A DNA stretch of 7,199 nucleotides from assembly GCA_947177695.1 (NCBI GenBank), contig CAMWVO010000090.1, positions 1-7,199 on the forward strand. The letters run 5' to 3'. Positions 1 to 4,564 of the stretch are shown here, in pieces (the stretch's first letter is position 1; the number at the start of each line of letters is the position of its first letter). This DNA is from an uncultured Clostridia bacterium (GTDB lineage: Bacteria > Bacillota > Clostridia > Oscillospirales > Ruminococcaceae). The position numbers and the translations under genes are program-made. The notes beneath the pieces were generated by a model. It was not told the origin of the DNA and did not search any database. It saw only the letters and a program-made list of their open reading frames with translations.

Positions 1-2
1 CG

Positions 3-173
3 GATAATGTTTCGTGGGTAGTTTTTCTGCCGACGGGTGAGGACATAGCCGCGCTTTTATCCTTTACGCCCTACTTCTTCTAAACGGGCGCGGAGGGTCA
101 CGAACGTCTGGAAAGGCTTGAAAGTCTCACCACGGAGATAGGGTTTGAGGTGCTTACCTACAAGAAAGCTTAG
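3..173 (+). pseudogene. 3' end of an unidentified gene, interrupted by an in-frame TAA
   Basis: The frame starting at base 3 is open from the window edge (DNVSWVVFLPTGEDIAALLS...) and reaches TAA at 81-83. The same frame then stays open for another 29 codons (TGAEGHERLESLTTEIGFEV...) to TAG at 171-173, 12 nt before the next start codon. Both halves have coding-like codon use. The second stop sits just ahead of a good ribosome binding site, as expected for the real end of an upstream operon gene. The simplest reading is one gene with a nonsense change (for example CAA to TAA) that removed about 30 C-terminal residues. Alternatively the gene truly ends at 83 and the rest is chance or relic sequence, or the base is a sequencing error. 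TAA ends other genes here, so the genetic code is not altered. I do not recognise the protein family, and only about 56 residues are visible. Confidence 0.45.
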
Positions 174-185
174 GGGGCTGACAAA

Positions 186-1313
186 ATGAAAAAAATAAAA
201 AGATCGTTCAGGAAAGCGTTTCTGCCGTCGGTTATCGCGGCAGTCGTTCTGATGATAATAAACGCGCTGACCGTCCGATTGGCAACCGCAGGAAGTATTA
301 TAATGTTTATCGCGCTGCCGCCGCTTTGGGTAGGATTTTACGGGTTCCTGTTCAAGCGTATGGACAGAGAAAAGCCCTCGGCAGCGTCGCTTTTCAGCTT
401 TTACCGAAGCGCGCGGAAAATCCTTAAATCGTTTATTACGGTTCAGCTTGGCGCTATAGCCGCAGCGGTTTTTTATATGCTTATTGCGCTGCCTTTTACT
501 GCGTTCTATGTGGTCGGAGATAATACGAGAGTTATAGTACAAGTTACCGTTACATGGATAATTACAATATTTTTCCTGTGTATGCCGTATCTGTACGCAA
601 AAAATGAGGATATCGGCATAGGCGAGGTTTTTAAGCTGTCCTTTAAGCTTGGCTTGAAGTATATGATAATTTTTATTGCGGTCAAGGCTGTAACAGATCT
701 TCCCGTATTTTTGTACGCCGTATTCGTTTTTGATGTTCGGACTGACCAAATGGGATTTACGCATTTTCTTGCACTTACGGACATGGGCATTGGTTGCTGG
801 CGGATTTTGCGGTACTTTACAAACGTGCTTTCCACATGGATGGAATTTACCGCCGTCTATTGTATTTTTGAAAGGGAGAGAGACAATATGCTGAAAGATT
901 TTTTCAATAAATTTAAAAAGGACATTGATACCTCCGACGAGATCACCGAGGAGACCCCATTTATCGAGCCCTACGATTTCTGTATCGAAGCGGACGAGTG
1001 TTTCTGCGACGAAAAAATAATCGAGACGGAAAATATCCGCGGCGTTGACATTCTTGCCGCGCTGGAGGAAATGGATCTTGCCTTTGACGTGGTGAACCAT
1101 TTCGGTATCCGCAGAAAGCTGAAAAAAATGTTTGACGACCTTTCGTTTGAGATAAGCGAGTTCGTCACCTACGAGGGCGGACGGAGCATTGAAAATTTCT
1201 TTACCGAGGAAATAGACGAGCGGGAATTTGAGGTGTCCGCGGAAATTTCAAAGGCTTCCGACTATGAGCCGTTTAAACTTATCTTGCGTGTGGACATTTC
1301 AGAGGAGGAATAA
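186..1313 (+). CDS. Hypothetical polytopic membrane protein with an acidic cytosolic tail
   Basis: A 375-residue protein of unknown function. The ATG at 186 is preceded by AGGGGG (172-177) with an 8-nt spacer. The N-terminus is basic (MKKIKRSFRK). About six hydrophobic segments follow, near residues 12-30, 35-56, 83-108, 115-138, 157-182 and 205-228. The remaining residues, roughly 229-375, are soluble and strongly acidic, with a short K-rich stretch (KDFFNKFKKD) first. The membrane half is distantly reminiscent of DUF975-type integral membrane proteins, but I cannot confirm that by eye. The tail has no motif I recognise. It contains Cys272 and Cys274 spaced like a redox pair (ECFC), which may be chance. 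The stop codon lies 2 nt before rqcH, so translation is probably coupled and the two are likely one operon. No promoter is visible before it, which suggests transcription from an upstream gene. Confidence 0.8.
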   Translation: MKKIKRSFRKAFLPSVIAAVVLMIINALTVRLATAGSIIMFIALPPLWVGFYGFLFKRMDREKPSAASLFSFYRSARKILKSFITVQLGAIAAAVFYMLIALPFTAFYVVGDNTRVIVQVTVTWIITIFFLCMPYLYAKNEDIGIGEVFKLSFKLGLKYMIIFIAVKAVTDLPVFLYAVFVFDVRTDQMGFTHFLALTDMGIGCWRILRYFTNVLSTWMEFTAVYCIFERERDNMLKDFFNKFKKDIDTSDEITEETPFIEPYDFCIEADECFCDEKIIETENIRGVDILAALEEMDLAFDVVNHFGIRRKLKKMFDDLSFEISEFVTYEGGRSIENFFTEEIDEREFEVSAEISKASDYEPFKLILRVDISEEE

Positions 1314-1315
1314 TT

Positions 1316-3076
1316 ATGGCGTTGGACGGCGCGTTTTTGTACATGGTAAAAAAAGAGCTTGAACCTCTTATCGGCGGCAGGGTTGACAAGATCAGCCAGC
1401 CCTCCCGCGAGGAGATAGTGATGACCCTGCGCACCCGCGGGGCAAACCGCTCGGGGAGCGGCTACGAAAAGCTTCTGTTCTCCGCGGCGGCAGGGTCGGC
1501 ACGGGTGCATATTACAAAAAAATCTATCGAGAACCCGAAAGTCCCGCCTATGTTCTGTATGCTTCTCCGAAAGCATCTGGGCAACGGCAGGCTTCTTGAC
1601 ATCAGGCAGGACGGTCTGGAGCGTATCCTGTACTTCGATTTCGAGGCTATGAACGAGCTTGGGGACATGGTGAAGATCACCCTTGCGGCGGAAATTATGG
1701 GACGCTGCTCAAACGTGGTGATAATAAACGCCGAGGGCAAAATTATCGACAGCATAAAGCGTGTGGACTTTGAAATGTCCCGCGAAAGACCCGTGCTGCC
1801 GAACATGACCTATACCTGCCCGCCCAGAGACGACAGGCTTGATTTCAGGACTTGCAGCGGGTCGGACATTGCCCGCGCCGCAGAGCCGCTTCCCGAGGCT
1901 GATCTTGCAAAGTCGCTTCTGAAAATTTTCGAGGGTATTTCCCCGATAGTTGCCCGCGAGTGGGTATGGTACGCGGCTCAGGGCAGGGACGCGGTAAAAA
2001 GCGATCTTAACGGCGAGGTACTTGAACGTCTTGCATTTGCGGTGGAGCAGTCTGCAGGGGAGTGCCGCGAGGGACGCTGCACGTTCACCGCGGTAAAGGA
2101 CGGCAACGGCTTGCTGAAAGATTTTTCCTTTATGCCCATATGCCAGTACAGCGGCTTGATGACCACGGAGGAGCTGCCCTCCGCCTGCGACCTGCTTGAT
2201 TATTTCTACGCCGAGCGGGACAGCGCGGCGCGTCTCAGACAGCGTGCGCAGGACCTCTACAAGCTTTTGCAGAACACCTCCGAGCGCATAGCACGCCGTC
2301 TTGCAAATCAGCGGGAGGAGCTTAAGGTCTCCGCAGACAGGGAAAAATTCAAGCTTATGGGCGACCTGATATCCGCAAATCTGTACCGGGTGGAAAAGGG
2401 CATGGGCAGCGTTACGGTGGAAAATTTCTACGATGAAAGCTGTCCGCAGATCGAAATAAAGCTGGACAAGCGGCTCACCCCGTCCCAGAATATGCAGCGC
2501 TACTACGGCGAGTACCGCAAGGCGGATACCGCGGAAAAGATACTTACCGAGCAGATAAAAAAAGGCGAGGAGGAGCTTGCCTATATCGACAGCGTTTTCG
2601 ACGCGCTGACAAGGACAAAGGGCGAAGACGAGGTAAACGAGCTTCGTCTGGAGCTTGCGGAGCAGGGCTATATCCGCGCCGCAAAGCTTAAAGGAAAGCC
2701 GCCCAAGGCTCACCCGCCGCTGGAGTTCAGGTCTCCCGACGGCTTTACGGTGCTTGTGGGCAGGAACAACAAGCAGAACGATATGCTCACCACAAAGCTT
2801 GCGGACAAAACCGACATCTGGCTCCATACCAAGGATATAACGGGCTCACACGTAATAATCCGCGCGGAGGGAAAGGAAGTCCCCGACAGTACGGTCATGT
2901 GGGCGGCGCGGATTGCAGCATTTCACAGCAAGGCAAAAAATTCCTCACAGGTGCCCGTGGATTACGTTCCTGTGAGGTTTGTGAAAAAGCCGTCGGGCTC
3001 GAAGCCGGGAATGGTCATCTTTACCAATAACCGCACTCTTTACGTTACGCCCCTTGACCCCGACGCGGATAAATAA
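1316..3076 (+). CDS. rqcH: Ribosome quality control factor RqcH (NFACT family, Rqc2 homologue)
   Basis: The 586-residue length is close to Bacillus RqcH (formerly YloA/FbpA, 'fibronectin-binding protein'). In this family the protein binds 50S subunits carrying a stalled peptidyl-tRNA, recruits tRNA-Ala and adds C-terminal alanine tails that mark the chain for degradation; it acts in the cytosol. The NFACT-N domain begins LDGAFLYMVKKELEPLIGGR (residues 3-22) and includes PPMFCMLLRKHL (77-88). Two helical coiled-coil arms follow, near 298-345 and 391-450, joined by the family segment around SQNMQRYYGEYRK. The C-terminal NFACT-R domain has the hallmarks GRNNKQND (482-489) and DIWLHTKDITGSH (500-512). 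At the site of the catalytically important Asp-Arg pair (D97/R98 in Bacillus) this protein has Glu102-Arg103. The ATG at 1316 follows AGAGGAGGA (1301-1309), inside the end of the preceding gene. No terminator was seen downstream; the 3' end overlaps the convergent regulator gene. Confidence 0.96.
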   Translation: MALDGAFLYMVKKELEPLIGGRVDKISQPSREEIVMTLRTRGANRSGSGYEKLLFSAAAGSARVHITKKSIENPKVPPMFCMLLRKHLGNGRLLDIRQDGLERILYFDFEAMNELGDMVKITLAAEIMGRCSNVVIINAEGKIIDSIKRVDFEMSRERPVLPNMTYTCPPRDDRLDFRTCSGSDIARAAEPLPEADLAKSLLKIFEGISPIVAREWVWYAAQGRDAVKSDLNGEVLERLAFAVEQSAGECREGRCTFTAVKDGNGLLKDFSFMPICQYSGLMTTEELPSACDLLDYFYAERDSAARLRQRAQDLYKLLQNTSERIARRLANQREELKVSADREKFKLMGDLISANLYRVEKGMGSVTVENFYDESCPQIEIKLDKRLTPSQNMQRYYGEYRKADTAEKILTEQIKKGEEELAYIDSVFDALTRTKGEDEVNELRLELAEQGYIRAAKLKGKPPKAHPPLEFRSPDGFTVLVGRNNKQNDMLTTKLADKTDIWLHTKDITGSHVIIRAEGKEVPDSTVMWAARIAAFHSKAKNSSQVPVDYVPVRFVKKPSGSKPGMVIFTNNRTLYVTPLDPDADK

Positions 3077-3540
3077 CATTTCCATATGTCTTCGACAGAC
3101 AGGTTGTTATCGCCCGATGCGTCTTTATAGTTGCGGATAATTTTCGCCATTGTTATTGATTTAAGACTTTTCGTCAGATTCTCGGCAATTTCATCATAAG
3201 ATGTTTTCAGAACCGAGCCGATAATTTTTCCCACGGGACAAAGCTGTGAGGGACTTGAATGTATCCCGAAAAGCTTTTCGAGAAAATCGGGTTCGACGGC
3301 GGCGCATATGCGGTACAGGGAAATTTCCTCCGCGGGACAGCATAAGACCGCCCCGCCCGTTCCCGTCTTGACGGAAATGATACTGTCCTTTTTGAGCGCG
3401 CTCATTATCCCGCGTATCGTTACGGGATTTACTCCCGACGACACCGCAAGCATTTCGCTTGTGATACGGATATCTTCTCCGAACTCGTGTATGCAGAGCA
3501 GACAATGAACTGCTATCGAGCATTTATTGCTTATATGCAC
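3040..3540 (-). CDS. Rrf2-family winged-helix transcriptional regulator (single conserved Cys type)
   Basis: A 166-residue Rrf2-family DNA-binding regulator. The N-terminal helix (NKCSIAVHCLLCIHEFG, 5-21) and winged helix-turn-helix are typical: ITSEMLAVSSGVNPVTIRGI (26-45) is the HTH with recognition helix, and SVKTGTGGAVL (56-66) is the wing. Iron-sulphur members such as IscR and NsrR carry three clustered cysteines after the wing. Here only Cys101 (QLCPVG, 99-104) is present in that region, matching the YwnA/HypR-like branch, where a conserved cysteine is used for redox sensing in S. aureus HypR. The protein is nevertheless cysteine-rich (C7, C13, C16, C67, C68, C79, C101, C155). It starts with GTG, supported by an upstream GGGAGG. 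Its last 12 codons plus stop lie within the end of rqcH on the other strand. It is divergent from the flavodoxin/ferredoxin gene, the likely target, and probably represses both promoters. The ligand or signal is unknown. Confidence 0.92.
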   Translation of the reverse strand: MHISNKCSIAVHCLLCIHEFGEDIRITSEMLAVSSGVNPVTIRGIMSALKKDSIISVKTGTGGAVLCCPAEEISLYRICAAVEPDFLEKLFGIHSSPSQLCPVGKIIGSVLKTSYDEIAENLTKSLKSITMAKIIRNYKDASGDNNLSVEDIWKCYLSASGSRGVT

Positions 3541-3548
3541 TTAACTCG

Positions 3549-3554
3549 CCTCCC
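3549..3554 (-). promoter_or_regulatory. Ribosome binding site that fixes the GTG start of the Rrf2 gene
   Basis: GGGAGG on the minus strand, 8 nt upstream of the GTG at 3538-3540. It justifies choosing a non-ATG start, and the resulting N-terminus (MHISNKCSIAVH) aligns with the usual Rrf2 beginning. Confidence 0.8.
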
Positions 3555-3575
3555 GACCCTTTGCACTTCCTTAAT

Positions 3576-3604
3576 ATTATATCACAAAGGATCGGTGTTG
3601 TAAA
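3576..3604 (-). promoter_or_regulatory. Sigma-A-type promoter of the Rrf2 regulator gene
   Basis: Reading the minus strand, TTTACA (3604-3599) and TATAAT (3581-3576) are separated by 17 nt. The -10 is perfect and the -35 matches five of six consensus bases. Transcription would start near 3569, giving a leader of about 29 nt before the GTG. Its -35 box lies inside the upstream copy of the inverted repeat, so binding there should also shut off the regulator itself (autoregulation, inferred). Confidence 0.8.
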
Positions 3605-3617
3605 GCTTGACATTACA
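3599..3617. promoter_or_regulatory. Candidate Rrf2 operator 1 (TGTAA-N9-TTACA), covering both -35 boxes
   Basis: An exact inverted repeat: TGTAA at 3599-3603, nine bases, TTACA at 3613-3617. It spans the -35 of the leftward promoter (3599-3604) and the -35 of the rightward promoter (3607-3612), which are only 2 bp apart. The same repeat recurs at 3641-3659. Two copies with identical arms and spacing in one short divergent region next to a regulator gene are strong circumstantial evidence for an operator. Binding by the neighbouring Rrf2 protein is inferred. Confidence 0.65.
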
Positions 3618-3635
3618 GCTTCGGCGTGGTATAAT
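3607..3635 (+). promoter_or_regulatory. Consensus sigma-A-type promoter of the flavodoxin/ferredoxin gene
   Basis: A perfect TTGACA (3607-3612) and perfect TATAAT (3630-3635) are separated by 17 nt, with an extended -10 TG at 3627-3628. This is an intrinsically very strong promoter, the kind that usually needs a repressor. The predicted transcription start is near 3642, inside operator 2. The leader would be about 35 nt. Confidence 0.92.
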
Positions 3636-3638
3636 ATA

Positions 3639-3661
3639 GATGTAATTCTAAATTTTACATC
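3639..3661. promoter_or_regulatory. Candidate Rrf2 operator 2 (GATGTAA-N9-TTACATC) at the transcription start
   Basis: An inverted repeat with 7-bp arms, GATGTAA (3639-3645) and TTACATC (3655-3661), containing the same TGTAA-N9-TTACA core as operator 1. It begins 3 bp after the -10 box and covers the predicted +1, a classic roadblock position for repression. The 23-bp size and GATG...CATC ends resemble the layout of known Rrf2-family (NsrR-type) operators. Its centre (3650) is 42 bp from the centre of operator 1 (3608), about four helical turns, so bound dimers would lie on the same face. Confidence 0.7.
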
Positions 3662-3668
3662 AAGGAGG
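3662..3668 (+). promoter_or_regulatory. Ribosome binding site that fixes the TTG start at 3677
   Basis: AAGGAGG, a full anti-Shine-Dalgarno match, with 8 nt to the TTG. No ATG or GTG lies at a suitable distance in the frame, and translation from TTG begins exactly at the flavodoxin first strand (MRYIQIVFSPTGG). Confidence 0.85.
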
Positions 3669-3676
3669 AGACCGGA

Positions 3677-4441
3677 TTGCGTTATATTCAGATAGTTTTC
3701 AGTCCCACGGGAGGAACGTTAAAGGCGGCAAAAGCCGTAACGGAGGAATGGAGCGGAAGCGTCGAGACGATCGATCTCACCGACCCAAAAAAGGACTTTT
3801 CGGAATATTCCTTTGACAGCGGGGATATGGCTCTTATAGCTCTGCCGTCCTACGGAGGACGCGTTCCTGCCATAGCGGCGGAAAGATTGAAAAGGATAAA
3901 AGGCGGCGGAGCAGGGTGCGTGCTTCTGTGCGTGTACGGCAACCGCGCCTATGAGGATACTCTGGTCGAAATGGAGGACATTGCAAAGGAATGCGGCTTC
4001 AAGGCGGGCGCGGCAATTGCTGCTGTGGCGGAGCATTCGATAATACATAAATACGCCGCGGGCAGACCCGACGCCGAGGACGTCAAAAAGCTGAAGGAGT
4101 TTTCCAAAACCGTGCTTGAAAAGCTTCAAAATGCAAAAGAGGACGGCGGGCTGAAGCTTGCGGGAAACCGTCCCTACAAAAAGGCAGGGGGCGGGGGACT
4201 TACTCCGAAAGCAAATCAGTCCTGCGTAAAGTGCGGAGCCTGTGCAAAAAGGTGTCCCGCCGAAGCAATAAGCGCGGAAAACGTTGGAACTGCCGATCCC
4301 CAAAAATGTATTTCCTGTATGCGCTGCGTAACAGGGTGTCCTCACGCCGCAAGGAGCGTCAGCAGGGTAATGGTCTCCGCCGCGGCTCTCGCGCTGAAAA
4401 AAAGCTGCTCCGAGAGAAAGGAATGCGAGCTTTTTGTGTAA
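3677..4441 (+). CDS. EFR1-family flavodoxin/ferredoxin fusion electron carrier
   Basis: A 254-residue cytosolic redox protein combining a flavodoxin-like domain with a two-cluster ferredoxin. The first strand and FMN phosphate-binding loop are VFSPTGGT (7-14). The other flavin-facing loops are LPSYGGRVP (56-64) and VYGNRAYED (86-94). After a linker around 155-175, the ferredoxin part carries two complete 4Fe-4S motifs: C183-C186-C189-C193 followed by Pro, and C211-C214-C217-C221 followed by Pro. All eight ligands are intact. This architecture is named EFR1-family in annotation pipelines; such proteins should pass low-potential electrons between FMN and Fe-S centres, but the physiological partner is generally unknown. 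It is divergent from an Rrf2 regulator and driven by a consensus promoter flanked by two candidate operators, suggesting induction by oxidative, thiol or nitrosative stress (inferred). It starts with TTG. The basic, Ser/Cys-containing tail (KKSCSERKECELFV) is of unknown use. Confidence 0.92.
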   Translation: MRYIQIVFSPTGGTLKAAKAVTEEWSGSVETIDLTDPKKDFSEYSFDSGDMALIALPSYGGRVPAIAAERLKRIKGGGAGCVLLCVYGNRAYEDTLVEMEDIAKECGFKAGAAIAAVAEHSIIHKYAAGRPDAEDVKKLKEFSKTVLEKLQNAKEDGGLKLAGNRPYKKAGGGGLTPKANQSCVKCGACAKRCPAEAISAENVGTADPQKCISCMRCVTGCPHAARSVSRVMVSAAALALKKSCSERKECELFV

Positions 4442-4456
4442 CGCATATTTTTAATT

Positions 4457-4484
4457 TTGCGGAGAGATACTTAATTTATATAAT
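4457..4484 (+). promoter_or_regulatory. Possible promoter for copA-copZ
   Basis: The AT-rich 123-bp gap between the flavodoxin/ferredoxin gene and copA contains a perfect TATAAT at 4479-4484, with a weak -35-like TTGCGG at 4457-4462 (16-nt spacing). A second -10-like TACAAT lies at 4523-4528 but has no good -35. Neither is decisive. The first would give a leader of about 75 nt and put the start beside a cop-box-like sequence. I saw no clear terminator for the upstream gene here, so read-through is also possible. Confidence 0.35.
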
Positions 4485-4491
4485 TGTCATA

Positions 4492-4519
4492 TACATTTGT
4501 GTTTTTATTAACGTTTAAT
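4492..4519. promoter_or_regulatory. Possible copper-responsive operator sequences upstream of copA
   Basis: Two small symmetric elements are visible. TACATTTGTG (4492-4501) is one base off the CopY cop box TACANNTGTA. ATTAA-CGT-TTAAT (4507-4519) is a 13-bp palindrome with 5-bp arms. Their position just after a candidate TATAAT and ahead of copA is right for an operator, but single short AT-rich matches occur by chance. No copper regulator gene is in the window. Confidence 0.22.
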
Positions 4520-4550
4520 GTGTACAATATTAGTATAGTTTTATCTGAAA

Positions 4551-4556
4551 AGGAAG
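4551..4556 (+). promoter_or_regulatory. Ribosome binding site that decides the copA start
   Basis: AGGAAG, 8 nt before the ATG at 4565. The open frame extends upstream to a TTG at 4484, but the extra 27 residues (MSYTFVFLLTFNVYNI...) are AT-rich, have no ribosome binding site and do not fit CopA, whose metal-binding domain begins right at MKKTFKISGMTC. Confidence 0.75.
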
Positions 4557-4564
4557 ATTTTTCT

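Noticed and set aside
57..1100. 347-codon open frame on the minus strand
   Set aside because: It lies opposite the membrane protein gene, has no recognisable domain, and its translation is rich in Lys/Arg/Cys/His/Tyr as expected for a shadow frame.
1709..2827. 372-codon open frame on the minus strand
   Set aside because: Antisense to the well-supported rqcH coding sequence, with no family motif. Long antisense frames are expected from the GC-rich third codon positions here.
3084..3100. Small hairpin TGTC-TTC-GACA near the end of rqcH as a terminator
   Set aside because: Only a 4-bp stem, no T-tract, and it lies inside the regulator coding sequence.
4231..4518. 95-codon plus-strand frame across the end of the flavodoxin/ferredoxin gene
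   Set aside because: An out-of-frame shadow: it overlaps the conserved Fe-S cysteine codons of the real gene and has no homologous look.
4484..4564. 27-residue N-terminal extension of CopA from a TTG codon
   Set aside because: No ribosome binding site at 4484, AT-rich noncoding-like sequence, and the ATG at 4565 has a proper site and begins the metal-binding domain.
4442..4564. Further copy of TGTAA-N9-TTACA upstream of copA
   Set aside because: Neither arm is present in this gap, so there is no sign that the neighbouring Rrf2 regulator controls copA.
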